Source of the DNA: Ctena decussata
Taxonomy: Eukaryota; Mollusca; Bivalvia; Lucinida; Lucinidae
DNA: 64,000 nt
Assembly (NCBI GenBank): GCA_963989385.1
Contig: OZ022507.1
Coordinates: forward strand, 55,935,400 to 55,999,399
Reading direction: 5' to 3'
Position numbers and translations under genes: made by a program
Shown: positions 31,270-42,799 of the stretch, piece after piece
How positions within the stretch are numbered: the first letter of the stretch is position 1
Layout: each line of letters begins with the position of its first letter
The notes under the pieces: generated by a model
Database searches by the model: none
What the model was told of the DNA's origin: nothing
The model's input: only the letters and a program-made list of their open reading frames with translations

Positions 31270-33050
31270 TTTCCAACCGTAAACGGAATTCCATTGCACA
31301 CAGCTTTACATTACCCTTAAATGGCTAAAATACTGTTCAAAAGGACATAAAATCCTAAGTAAAAAGGACGTCGAATCGTCTTCAAGCCATTCCTGACCGG
31401 CTCTGAATCATTTACGGTAATTGAAAGTATGAAAACTCGAAAAAAAAAGACACAAGCAGATGAATGTCTTTTGGGCATTATGAAAACGGCACATTTTATA
31501 ACAGCATGCGCAGATTGGTATAGCATGCGCATTTTGCATGCACAATATTTTGACGATGCAAACAATCAGGTGATATAAACACAAACGAGCTTAAAATACA
31601 TCGATCACACCGCGCGAATAAACAGACATACAACACACTTTTCTGGGCCCAGTTTCAAAATCATACCACCTTCATTTAAGGGTCGTAAATTTCATGTGAA
31701 AATAAACGCTTACAAAAACTTTTTTTTCTTTCGCATTGTTCGTAGGATAATGCCAAATTTGTAATTTTTAATATGATCGGATTTTGCTATAGTGACACTT
31801 TCGACCTGAAAGTTAAGGTTGTCATAAAAAATAAATAAATAAAATAAATAAATAAATAAAATATAAATACTAAGGAAAAGAGAAATAGAACCTACAACAG
31901 CCATTAACTATTATACAAAGAACCCATAAAACTTTATTTCAGCGGGGTCTGCACAGTTTGCTTAGTGTCCCATCGTTTTCATTTCAGTATTTCATTTTAT
32001 TTATAATTTTAACAATTATTTTGTTATTATGTGTGTCTTTGTTTTTTTATTCTATTCATTTATTGCTTATTTTTATTGCTTTATTTTCTTTTTATTTCAT
32101 TTTTTAAGTTTTGTACTGCTAAAATCTGTAAGACTCTTAAGAAAATAATTCCATGTTTCGCCACTTTATCCTGATCAATATTTCTCAATCATTGATACAA
32201 TGGACATAGTCAGCTAAACATTATTTTAATTTCCCATGAAATATTACTGTCACTTCAAGAAACGAAACAAGACGAATTACGCGGATATAGCGATAACATA
32301 CAATATATAACGACGCGATTTCGGGGCCAGAGTGCACAATTGTCTCCGCAAGAGCAGGTAAAGCTGCGTCCTATTGATACCATTAAAACGTGAAGAATTC
32401 TTTCGCCAGTTAAAGGTAGCACTATGACGCGGCGCGATTGTATAGCGTGTCTAACATGGTTTCAGCTCGAACCAGACGGTTACAGTTGTTGGAATCACGA
32501 ACTAGGAAAATGAAACCTTACTTTATTTTCTCCCGATGCGATTATTAGCTGTTCTTGCCTTTTTTTTTCTTTTTTTTTTTTTCTTTATTGTTTTGTGCTT
32601 TCCTATACCATTTGACATTTATATCTTATTAGATTTAAGGCGCATGGCTTTACTTCTATGCTGTTAATTTGCTTTTTAATAGGGTTCGTCTTTGTAACTG
32701 CCTATTTGTGTCCCTTGACTAAGAAACTTTTAAAGACAAGAACTTGTTCCTAGACGAGTTATTTCTTTTCATTTTAGAGTTTGCGCTCATTGTAAAGAGA
32801 GGCATGAGTAGCGGCCCTTGAAAGCGTATATATGTAATCTTATGTAATCTGCAAATACCACATGAAAACAAATGAAATGCGTTAAACATTCGTGGCAAAA
32901 TTGCCCTGAAATTGTGTCAAGGATTTCTTTTTTCTTTTATCTTTTTTATCATCTTTTGGATGCAAATATAAAACTTTGACGAAACAAAAAAACAAGAAAT
33001 AATTCGAGCTCCATATGTATGAAACATATGAGCCGGAACAGGTTACTCTC
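31270..33050. other. AT-rich non-coding DNA
   Basis: Only simple repeats (AAAT repeats at about 31828-31862, T-rich runs at 32036-32110 and 32560-32590). No open frame with family character on either strand. Confidence 0.5.
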
Positions 33051-33059
33051 GTAGCAAAA

Positions 33060-33265
33060 GAGTTTTATCATATGACGTCACATCAGAGAGTGTAATAAAG
33101 CCATGCATTAAAATCGATAATCCACTAGTGGATTAAATATGCAAATTACGTCGTAACGTTATACGATGACGTTCATAAAAACGTCCCGTTTTCTAATGGC
33201 GAAATCGTGACATTTTAGTGCAAATTTTGTTAATAAAATGCGATTTTAATGTCATACGATAAATA
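33060..33265 (+). repeat. Dispersed repeat, partner of 8.17-8.35 kb
   Basis: 'aatccactagtggattaaat' at the centre is a palindrome. Outer parts match the 8.2 kb copy in reverse orientation. Confidence 0.55.
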
Positions 33266-33956
33266 GAATCGTGCATTCTTGCTCATGTATTATTGAATTT
33301 ATTAAACTCATTGGGGAAAACCGATAAGATATGAGCACTCATGTAAGATCCTTTATTTATTATGTCCCAAAGAGACTTGCCCACAGCGGAATACGTGACA
33401 CTTCTGAAATAGCTTCTGTAAAATCTATTTTAGTTTTTTATGTGGGCACTCATTTTACAATTGAATTTTGTCTTCTTATTTATTTTTTTCACTGCTTTGT
33501 TTTGTTTTATTTTCTTTTTCTAAGCATACAGACAGCTAGCTTTTATGTTTCTAAAACGACAGTTCTAGATTAGGGTAAAAAGACACAATTTTACACAAAA
33601 TGGTCAGATTTATATAAACATAAAATAATTATGGAAAGGCTACTGACATGCCTGTCGGACCTTCCTGATCTGATTTTTCGGAGGTTCATTCGGGTGAGCA
33701 TTTTGGTAATTTTTTATATCTTTTTAAGCAATCTGAAGAGAAAGTCTCTGGCATGAAACACAAACAAGAGAGAGATAAAGAGAGAGACAGAGAGATAGAT
33801 AAACAAGCAGGCAAACTGATATGGACTGTAGCTGACTTAGGGAGAAAATATCACCGGGATTATATCAGATAATAGCAGTTTTAACTATCATGTTGAGACC
33901 AATATGTTTTTTTTTTTTTTTCAAGAAATGAACTATTAAATTCCGGGGGCCGTATT

Positions 33957-34166
33957 CATAAAATGACTTAAGTGGTTGCTATGCTGTTGCTAAGGCTAAA
34001 TCTCTTTGAAGGAGATTCGCTACAGCTATGAAATTTGCTCTGGAGGAACAGTGTTACAAAGACTGTTCCTCCAGAGCAAATTTCATAGTTGTAGGGAATC
34101 TCCTTTATAGATATTAAGCCTTAGCAACAGCATAGTAACCACTTAAGTGGCTTTATTAATACGGCC
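33957..34166. repeat. Foldback MITE, about 95-bp arms
   Basis: The left arm from 'gccgtattcataaaatgact' to 'tgttacaaag' is mirrored by '...actgttcctccagagcaaat' through 'ttattaatacggc'. The central loop is only a few bases (around 34055). Confidence 0.9.
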
Positions 34167-34499
34167 CCAGGTTTTATCAAAATATGCTTAAGCAGTTGCA
34201 TATTCCTTTTACTTTTAGCTAAACCATATGCATATGTGACAGTGTCTGGCATTTTGAGCCTTATGGAGCGAAAATCGGAAATTTTGTTTTTAACATTTTC
34301 ATATTTATAAGTGCTTCCAGAATAGATTTTGAGAAGCACGTAGACATAGCGCCAAGGTTTACCGCATAAGCAAACGAAATTCAAACCCACCCGATTTTTT
34401 GTTTTCGTTACAATGATTGGATATAATTTACATCTAGCTGGATAAACCTTTATAACTCTGGTTCGCCACATCTCTTTTTCAAAGATCTATAATGCGAAC

Positions 34500-35740
34500 A
34501 TTCTTAAAAGAGTGTAGATGAAGAAAATTAAACACGCCGATAGAAATGTTGAAACAACCTTTTCAGGAGACGCTTTGAAATTTAGTAGTCACATATATCA
34601 CTGAGGTGTCAACATGTGACACTTGTTCACAGGTCGATTTTATTGCGTTACATCTCTTAGATATTACAGCAGAGTATAAATGCCAAAATATTTATTCTGA
34701 CACCAGGCCTTGATAATCTCGACGTCCTCCCTTTTCAAACAGTTCACAAAAAATAACTGCAGTAATTGGCTTGCCAAACATATTTATACTGTAATACTCG
34801 CACACTGACAATGATATTATCTACATTTAAACACGTATTCTATTTCTAAAATCAATAAATCACTGAAAATAAAACTAGTAAACTGATCATTGAATTGTCT
34901 GAAAACAAAATAGTTCTGTTTCCATTGAAACTGAATCAGTAATACAGCATTGTTCTGAAGGAAACAAATGAAGAATGAACAGTATAGACGATAAATGGAC
35001 GGACTGCTGAAAAGTTCAAATCAATTCCTTGATTGAAATAGGAATACATGTGTAGTGTCTTCCATATTCCATTTCGGATATATAAGCGCAGGCTACCGCG
35101 ATTGTCTGAATAATTGATAACATTTTATAAAGATTTACTAATTGTTTGCATGTTTTACTTGAGTAAATATGTATCGAACACTGCTAATTAGTACAGACAT
35201 ATCGTATTCTAACTGCAGATAATGAAGCTTGCTTACTTTTTGTGTTAACGGTCTAAAGGTTTCGGATATTTGCTGTTTGGTTTAAACATATTTTATTCGT
35301 TTTTAAATTGTAACATACATACATATATATAATATACAATAATCATGGGATTAGAACGAAAGCTGAGTGCTTATAGAGTTCTTCTCCCTACTATAATACA
35401 ACTGTATACAGTATGGCGGATATTTGTATATAATTTTAAATATTAAACCAAATTTAATTCTATATTCAGGTAGAAAAGGATTAACAAATGAAGCCCTGCT
35501 TATCAAAAAAAAAAAAAAAAAAAAATACAATAACTTAGTAACTTAATGCGAATTATATAGAAAAAAGGTATAAAGCTAAACAAATTAACAAGAAAAAAAT
35601 ACACATAATAATAATAAATACAAGTGTCCAATGAGAAATCCACAAAACATAACAATTAAATAGGATAATGTATAAAATACTGTATACTAATAGAGAAAAA
35701 AATACGTAAAAAAATAAATAATAATAATAATAGTCTTACT
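34500..35740. other. AT-rich non-coding DNA, partly 3' flank of the CR1-like LINE
   Basis: No supported gene. An A-run at 35507-35526 and AAT/ATT repeats at 35575-35610 and 35717-35731. The latter, read on the minus strand, may be the simple-repeat tail of the LINE whose ORF ends at 35860. Confidence 0.45.
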
Positions 35741-35859
35741 AAAAAATGAAGCACTGGGTTGAGAGAGAGGGGCGGGTGGCAACATTTCAGGATCAATCAG
35801 GTATGTCCGCTAATCTTGAATTATGTAGGTCGGCATGTGCATCAGAAGTTAAAACATTA

Positions 35860-38800
35860 TCAGAAACGTTTGGAATCAATTATAAACTTGTAAACGCTGT
35901 TAAAGATTGTCTGGTTAGTTTCTTGTGACAAGGACAAATCGCCGTACAAAAATAGATTAAGGGTAGGATATTGATATAGAGAGACTGCGTTTATTAGTTC
36001 ATTGCGCTGATCCTGGTAGAAAGTACAATGGAAGAAAAAATGCTGAGCATTTTCTATACTACCGCACCGGCACAGAGGAGAGTCTACTATATTTTTCACA
36101 AAGAGATCGAAGTTTAGAGAACTACAGTTCGTTCGTAAACGGGTTAACAGAATTTGACTTTTCCTACAACCTGAATAGAAATGCTGGGGAACTTTTTGGT
36201 TATCCTTTTGCAGAAAGCGTTTAAACGAGGTAACTGAGTCACACTGTTGTGCTTCAACAGACAGATTGTTCCATGCTCTGACACTAGACGGTAAAAAGGA
36301 CATATAAAACTGGTTCGTTTTTGCATTAATAGTTTGTAAATCATTAGAGTTTCTAAGATTATAGCGTGATATGTTGCTGACAGACTGTGGTATTAGAGAG
36401 GATAAGTATAAAGGAGTAATATTGTGTAACATTTTGTAAAACAAAGTTAATTTATGATTATTACGCCTACATTCTAAACATTCCCAACAAATTTCCTTAT
36501 AAAGTGAATGTAATGATACCAGCTTCATTGTCCCGGTAGCAATCCTGGCAGCTTCATTCTGGATTTTGTCTAATTCCTGTTTTTCGTATTGAGTGCAGTT
36601 ATCCCAAATAACGTCTCCATATTCTATCAAGGGTCGAATAAAAGTAGTATAAATTGTCTCAAGAGATTTCCTATCGAGTTTAAATTTCAGTTTTCTCATG
36701 ATATTAATTCTGAACCAAGCCTTTTCTTTAATATAATTCATGTGGTGATGCCAGGTACAATCATTGGAAAGGTAAAGTCCTAGATGTTTATGAAATTCCA
36801 CTTCAGATATTTGGTGATTTTGCATAACAAGGGGTGGGTGTTGAAGTCTGTTTAGCTTACGCGAAAAGAGTAAATTTTCAGTTTTAGTTGGATTAAATGT
36901 AACTAACCAGGTTGCAGCCAATCGCGAAATTTTATTCAGGTCCGTGTTAAGACAATCAGCTGCTGTGGTGGGGTTATCGACGATGATAAAAAGACTAGTA
37001 TCGTCTGCAAATAGTCGAATGTTGGAACCTATGTCAGTCACGATGTCGTTGATGTACAACAAGAAAAGCAAAGGCCCTAAAATGGAACCCTGTGGAACTC
37101 CAGCACTAATAAAAACCCAGTCAGATGAAGTACTTGGAAGAACAACCCGTTGCTTTCTATCAGACAGATAATTCTGGAACCAGGCAAGGGCTTCTCCTGT
37201 GACACCAGCTGCATGAAGTTTATGTAAAAGACCCGAGTGCCAGACACGGTCAAAAGCCTTGCTGATGTCACAGAAGACAGCCCGAACCTCTTTACCAGAA
37301 TCAAGTGCTTGACAGAAAGTGTTGTAAAGGAAAGTTAGTTGGTTAATGGTTGAGTCTCCTGGTATGAAGCCCGACTGCAATGAAGAGAGAAGCTTATTAC
37401 CTTGCAGATGATTATATAAATACTTGAAGACAAGTCTCTCTAAAACTTTACTTTCAGAGTTGAGTAAAGATATTGGTCGATAATTAGAAACAGTGGACAG
37501 GTCACCTTTTTTAGGGACAGGGCAAACATTAGCTTCTTTAAACAGTGCAGGAACTATGCCTGATCGTAATGACTGATTAAAAAGGGAGCAAAAAGGAATC
37601 GAAAGTTCATTGGATAGTTCACGTAAGATACGATTGCTGAGACCGTTCGGACCTGACGCTTTGCCCACAACCAAAGATTTTAAAACTGATTCTACTTCTA
37701 TTCTTGTAAATACTATACTGTCTAAATGAGAATTAAGTCTATTAATATCAGGTAAGTCGGGAAGAATGGCATTTTGTTCATTTAGCACTGTTTGACTCTG
37801 AAAAAACGTGTTCAAAATATTTGCCTTGTCATATTCGTCTGTATAAATTTCATTGTTAACTTCTAAAGGCGGGACGGATGATTTTGTGATTGGAATTATA
37901 AAGGTTTTAAGCGTTGACCACCAATCTTTGGCAGAGAGCGCAGTAGATTTAAGTTTGCCTGCAATTTTGTCATAGTGCAATTGTTTAGAGTTACGGATCA
38001 TTTTTGTAACCTTGTTTCGTAACTTTTTGAATGATTGCCAATGTAAGTCTAAATTAGTTAACTTTGCTCTTTTATAAGCACGCTTGCGTTTACGTATATG
38101 ACGTTTGAGAGTAGATGATAACCAAGGCGGATCTAAAGGTCTAATTCGAACCTGTTTATTTGGTATACATTGGGATGCTATCGAAGTTATTGCTGTATTT
38201 AGATTTGTGGCGTATATATCTATGTCATCGCTTTGTAACGACCCCCAGTCGAAAGTAGAGGCTTTTTCTCGCAATAGGTTATAGTCGCCTTGCTCATAAT
38301 ACCAAATATGACGCATAAAAGTTTTGACCTTTGGTTTTGAAAATTTAAAAATGCCATATATGGGACAATGATACCTAATTTCTTGATTAAGGAAAGGATC
38401 ACCGACTCCACTGAGTATTAAGTGATCCTTGTTACTAACAAGTAATATGTCAATCAGTGAGGAAGAATGTTCAGTGAAATGTGTGGGCTGATTAATTGTC
38501 TGGTTTAGGGAGAACTGAGTACACAAATAATCTATTTTCCTTGAGGTCGGTGGATTTAGCATATTTAAGTTAAAGTCACCCGTAACTATTATGTCTGAGA
38601 TATCTGTATCGACAGCTAAATGTAAAGAAGTTTCAATATCTGAGTAATAATTAATACCAGAACTTGGCGGTCGGTAGAAAAGTCCGAAAAGAACGCGCTT
38701 ATGTTTATTGGCTAGTTCGACCCAAATACTTTCAATATCCCTTACTTCTAAGTCATTCCGACGCTTATAATGTATTCCTTCTTTAATATACATAATAACA

Positions 38801-39423
38801 CCACCATGACTATCACCAACTCGGTCTTTGCGTTCAGGGCTGTTGTATAATTGAAGTAATAAATCATCTGTATCGTCTGTTTGGCTAAGCCAAGTTTCAG
38901 TAAAAGCCAAAATATCGAAGTCAAGTAGCTCTGCATGTAAAATTTCAAGTTTAGGGAGTATACTTTGAACGTTGTAATGAACAAATGATAGATTATGACT
39001 AGTGTTTAGGGAACTAAATATGGTTGTAGACATATTCGACGAGGAACTCGAAATGCTGTTTTCTGAAGACGAGGTTGATAAGGGACCTGGATTCGGATGT
39101 ACATCTCCAGAACAAAGTAATATAATGTTCAACCATAAAGCAAACACTATGACAGAAAAACAAGTTACAATAAGTGATACCAATCTAGTATTTGCTATAA
39201 TTGTAGATTTTCCAAGCAACGCGAGTTTACGAGAATAAGTGTGCATACAAGCTTTATGAGCTAAACAATCACTTTCATGCAGTACCATTAGTATTGAGTA
39301 TGTAAAAAGGTAATATTTGTGAATAGCAAATAACATCAGGAGATGCACAAAAACAGAAAATCTGCACATGCGACTATATGTTGGCATGACGGTTAACCTA
39401 TTATTTCCAGAAAGTATTATCAT
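35860..39423 (-). CDS. CR1-like LINE ORF2: 2A-like motif, AP endonuclease, reverse transcriptase
   Basis: 1187 residues without interruption. A hydrophobic stretch (79-104) leads into SGDVHPNPGP (105-114), a 2A-like ribosome-skipping motif. The AP-type endonuclease spans about 147-360 (HYN, FTETW with E176, TGDFNLN with D283, SLIDILLVS, YHCP). RT spans about 575-860 with CDISKAFDRVW (D719), GVPQGSILGP and FADD (805-808). A Cys/His C-terminal motif (CRCGS...HFFFHC) is typical of the CR1/L2 group. The product would nick target DNA and reverse-transcribe its RNA. All catalytic residues are present, so the copy is probably young. The true start could be a later Met. Confidence 0.93.
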   Translation of the reverse strand: MIILSGNNRLTVMPTYSRMCRFSVFVHLLMLFAIHKYYLFTYSILMVLHESDCLAHKACMHTYSRKLALLGKSTIIANTRLVSLIVTCFSVIVFALWLNIILLCSGDVHPNPGPLSTSSSENSISSSSSNMSTTIFSSLNTSHNLSFVHYNVQSILPKLEILHAELLDFDILAFTETWLSQTDDTDDLLLQLYNSPERKDRVGDSHGGVIMYIKEGIHYKRRNDLEVRDIESIWVELANKHKRVLFGLFYRPPSSGINYYSDIETSLHLAVDTDISDIIVTGDFNLNMLNPPTSRKIDYLCTQFSLNQTINQPTHFTEHSSSLIDILLVSNKDHLILSGVGDPFLNQEIRYHCPIYGIFKFSKPKVKTFMRHIWYYEQGDYNLLREKASTFDWGSLQSDDIDIYATNLNTAITSIASQCIPNKQVRIRPLDPPWLSSTLKRHIRKRKRAYKRAKLTNLDLHWQSFKKLRNKVTKMIRNSKQLHYDKIAGKLKSTALSAKDWWSTLKTFIIPITKSSVPPLEVNNEIYTDEYDKANILNTFFQSQTVLNEQNAILPDLPDINRLNSHLDSIVFTRIEVESVLKSLVVGKASGPNGLSNRILRELSNELSIPFCSLFNQSLRSGIVPALFKEANVCPVPKKGDLSTVSNYRPISLLNSESKVLERLVFKYLYNHLQGNKLLSSLQSGFIPGDSTINQLTFLYNTFCQALDSGKEVRAVFCDISKAFDRVWHSGLLHKLHAAGVTGEALAWFQNYLSDRKQRVVLPSTSSDWVFISAGVPQGSILGPLLFLLYINDIVTDIGSNIRLFADDTSLFIIVDNPTTAADCLNTDLNKISRLAATWLVTFNPTKTENLLFSRKLNRLQHPPLVMQNHQISEVEFHKHLGLYLSNDCTWHHHMNYIKEKAWFRINIMRKLKFKLDRKSLETIYTTFIRPLIEYGDVIWDNCTQYEKQELDKIQNEAARIATGTMKLVSLHSLYKEICWECLECRRNNHKLTLFYKMLHNITPLYLSSLIPQSVSNISRYNLRNSNDLQTINAKTNQFYMSFLPSSVRAWNNLSVEAQQCDSVTSFKRFLQKDNQKVPQHFYSGCRKSQILLTRLRTNCSSLNFDLFVKNIVDSPLCRCGSIENAQHFFFHCTFYQDQRNELINAVSLYQYPTLNLFLYGDLSLSQETNQTIFNSVYKFIIDSKRF
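39096..39108 (-). other. 2A-like peptide motif coding stretch
   Basis: Codes the end of SGDVHPNPGP near residues 105-114 of the LINE ORF (approximate position). The D-V-x-x-N-P-G-P signature matches known 2A-like elements except His for Glu, a change common in invertebrate LINEs. Confidence 0.65.
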
Positions 39424-40849
39424 GTTATAGATGTAAGAAATAGCAGGAAAAGAATAAGCACCGTCATACGAACAAATAAGAGGTCAGTAACGACAAGACC
39501 CACAACCCAGTGTGCCCCTACCCTCTCTCTCGGTCCAGAAGTACAAAACGTAAAAAGAAAAAAGGAAATCATCAAAAAAGCATGCTGTTGAAATGGAGGC
39601 TTTGATTAGCAGGCAGCATTATTTCTGGAGATTGTTCAATTCAGACGTATTTGAATTTATATTGAAATATAACCAGGGTACCCCGTAGGCACACAACGCC
39701 GAATCAACACCGAGTCAATGTCGACTCAGTGTGGATCAAGCGATGTGCGCACGTTGGGGCAAGTCTCAAGTCCACAGACGGGGCATATTAAACAAGTTCC
39801 ACAAGAAAACATGCAGTGCAACCTCACCAGAAACCCTCATCAAGGTAGTTCTGATGAGGGACCACTACCCATTTCCATATGGAAAACCAAAAGAAAGAAG
39901 AAAAGAAAAAAAAGAAACCCCACGTACACCGTCTGAGGCATATGATAATATATCATTTCAAAATTTGAAGATGAAAATATGGATAGACTGGTTAGCGTAA
40001 TTGAAATCAACTATTTGTTCCTAATTCAAACTAAAAGATTTCCATTAATGAACAAGGAAAAATTCCTTACGACATTTATAGTAATTGCAATTTAAACTGT
40101 TGCTTCCCAAGGAACGTAACTAGTATAAAATCTGATACAATTCACGAGACGCAAAAATATTTAATTACCGGAACCAGTGGTATGGAACAGTCCATATGAA
40201 TATTACATTCTATCATCCTACAGCCTGGCAGTCGTTGCAGGCAAGAAGGTAATTTGAAACGATCAAATCGAACAACAGTGCGCATTCTGATCTGTGTGGA
40301 CACTACTTCAGCAGTTGGACAATGGATGGGACACAACTCGAAAACTAATTCTAATCATGCAACCAAATTGTCATAAAATACGAGTTGCTCGAGTCCTAAC
40401 ATTTGTAATACCGAATAAGTTTTTTATCCATGCTTATTCACGTCATGATGCCGCCCCACATGGCAAGAATGCACCAAAAGCTGAAGCCGAAACATCCACT
40501 GGCCATCCATACCACTGTCCTAGTATTTAGAGGAAGACAAGTACATGATTTGCAAGGGACATAACTCATACAAATATGACTGGTACTACTGTAGCCACTC
40601 CAGACATTGGGACACTTTGCTAAGTTACTACAACAACCGACACTCAGTGTGCCACAATCAGGCAGGATAACGAACAGGTCTTACTGTAAGCTTAAACCAT
40701 AATTTGCAGATACATACGGTAGTCACTTTACACTCGAGTTAGGTAACAGTCGGAAGATTTGGAGTGCCATGGCCCTTCAAAAGTGTTCAGTCCTATCGAG
40801 TTTCGGATGAGAGTACATGAGTAATGCAGAGGATAGAGACGAATCACAG

Positions 40850-40915
40850 TTGAACCAGATTCGAACTCGCAACCTCCTATACGTGAGTTTCGTACCAATA
40901 CAGAGCATCGGGAAA
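40850..40915 (-). repeat. tRNA-derived SINE head
   Basis: On the minus strand 'ggaggttgcgagttcgaatc' includes a B-box-like GAGTTCGAATC. An A box is not clear. Confidence 0.4.
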
Positions 40916-41137
40916 TGACATTAACCAGCATACAACCTCAAATCAGTTGTGTACAAATATTAACTATAGAAATTGTAGGCCCTGCTAGATAATGTACTCG
41001 TGTGCAGTTTTCCTGTCCACTTAAAAGCTGACCTGTAGGGACACAACGTTGAATCAACATTGGACCAACGCTGATCAAATCTTATGACATACAATCAACG
41101 TCCTTTCAATGCCGATTCAGTGCTGCGTGTGATTGTT

Positions 41138-41349
41138 CATTATGTTCTCCTTCGACTCCGTCTCATCCGAACATAAATCATTTATATTTTATTGCCTTGA
41201 AAGACGGTCACCTCCTCCCCTCCCATATAAAGAAGCATCCAAGGCTTATGACAGTAACCACCAAGCTCTGCAATGTTCCTGCACAAGCATGGAAACTTCC
41301 TAAATAGACATAACTAATACATTATAGGATGTGCCAACAGCCAGCTGCT
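41138..41349 (-). repeat. Split direct repeat B2 (element 3' end)
   Basis: 212 bp, differing from B1 (42521-42732) at about one position ('aatac' vs 'aacac'). The outer edge is cat/tatgttctcc. Confidence 0.95.
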
Positions 41350-41677
41350 TGACTAATGTATTGACTGAGAAAATCGACATGATATTGGCAAGATTCGCTG
41401 ACAGAAGAATTCTCTAACCATAGAACATCCTGAGACCCAAACCATCTACGCATGTGACAGTGTAAACTCCAGCTTCAGGCCAGAACAGCGTTGCATCAAT
41501 AAATCTGAAACAAACTAAAACTCTCTGAGAATAACTTAAAATACATACATGTACGTATTTATATATATAGATATATAAATCCTTTTCAAATACTCTTATT
41601 TCGTTCTTCAACCATAGTCAAAATTTAACATTGAAATAGCTCTAGAATGATTTTTATTGCATTCTTTTTGTTTTCTA

Positions 41678-41716
<39 letters not shown>

Positions 41717-41865
41717 CTATTGTAAATGCGTTTTTTATTTATTTAAGTTATCCAAATAATCAGAATCTCCCACGTAAATTCAAGGGAAAGGATAATTCAA
41801 ACCTTCAAGCCCATTTAAATATCCTGATAAACTCTACTAATTATTATTATATATATATATATCTC

Positions 41866-41896
<31 letters not shown>

Positions 41897-42309
41897 CAAA
41901 GTACTCAGATTATATTTTCGAACCATATAAAGTTATTTACCTTTTACTATCCAATCAAAACTTTACCCTTCCGTTATCCATCTTATTCTACCGCCTCCTA
42001 TCTGTCATCACATCGGCATACTTGTATCCGGAAACCATAGAATCGACTGGTTAGATTTTCTCACCCTTTTGTTATGAAAATCTGAATTACACGTTAATAT
42101 GTCCTTACAACCACAACATTTCTCAGTTCTTTTCATGGTTGACCTTTTACCTTCTCACTTGAATTTTCATTTTACTGTTCGCAACATTCAAGTCCTCCAG
42201 TGACTTTAATGCTTTTGAGGTGAGTTCATTGAAATAATATTTTTAATCGTACTGTCAATTTTAACTTATTCATGAAAATCTAAAGAGGGGGTGGGGAGGG
42301 GGGGGGGGG
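41350..42309 (-). other. Region between A2 and B2 of the Ngaro element
   Basis: It holds two long T-runs (about 41681-41714 and 41867-41892), a G12 run next to A2, and a short splice-bounded open stretch at 41419-41504. In Ngaro-type elements extra ORFs may lie downstream of A2, but none of convincing length is seen here. Confidence 0.5.
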
Positions 42310-42523
42310 AGTGTAGATGTTATTAGTCCGCTGGCTTTGGCTCGAATGATTTGAAATACCTGAACCTTATATTCCACGAGGAAATTGTCATCATGTGACT
42401 ATTTGCCTGGCCAAAACCAGTTCTAAACTTCAACATTATATATTGTACCGCCTAATTTCTAATAAACGCTCGTACTATCTCTAACAAATATACAAATCAA
42501 GAGCAAACAAATATAAATTCCAT
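42310..42523 (-). repeat. Split direct repeat A2
   Basis: 214 bp, identical or nearly so to A1 (47728-47941). Joined to B1 at the CAT triplet 42521-42523. Confidence 0.95.
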
Positions 42524-42732
42524 TATGTTCTCCTTCGACTCCGTCTCATCCGAACATAAATCATTTATATTTTATTGCCTTGAAAGACGGTCACCTCCTC
42601 CCCTCCCATATAAAGAAGCATCCAAGGCTTATGACAGTAACCACCAAGCTCTGCAATGTTCCTGCACAAGCATGGAAACTTCCTAAATAGACATAACTAA
42701 CACATTATAGGATGTGCCAACAGCCAGCTGCT
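42521..42732 (-). repeat. Split direct repeat B1
   Basis: 212 bp copy of B2, placed directly after the recombinase ORF. The B1/A2 junction equals the joined ends of a circular intermediate. Confidence 0.95.
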
Positions 42733-42799
42733 CGAACATAAAGAACGGGCAGCTTCGCAAGAAACTAAAATCTTTTTTAAATAACAATGCTCAAAAACT

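Larger units (their letters stand above)
35700..39440 (-). mobile_element. CR1-like LINE (apparently intact ORF2)
   Basis: A single long ORF plus a simple-repeat tail (ATT-rich on the minus strand). No ORF1 is attached. Boundaries are approximate because no target-site duplication was identified. Confidence 0.8.

Noticed and set aside
41647..42054. 135-residue plus-strand open frame
   Set aside because: Built from two poly-T tracts (Phe runs) inside the Ngaro element.
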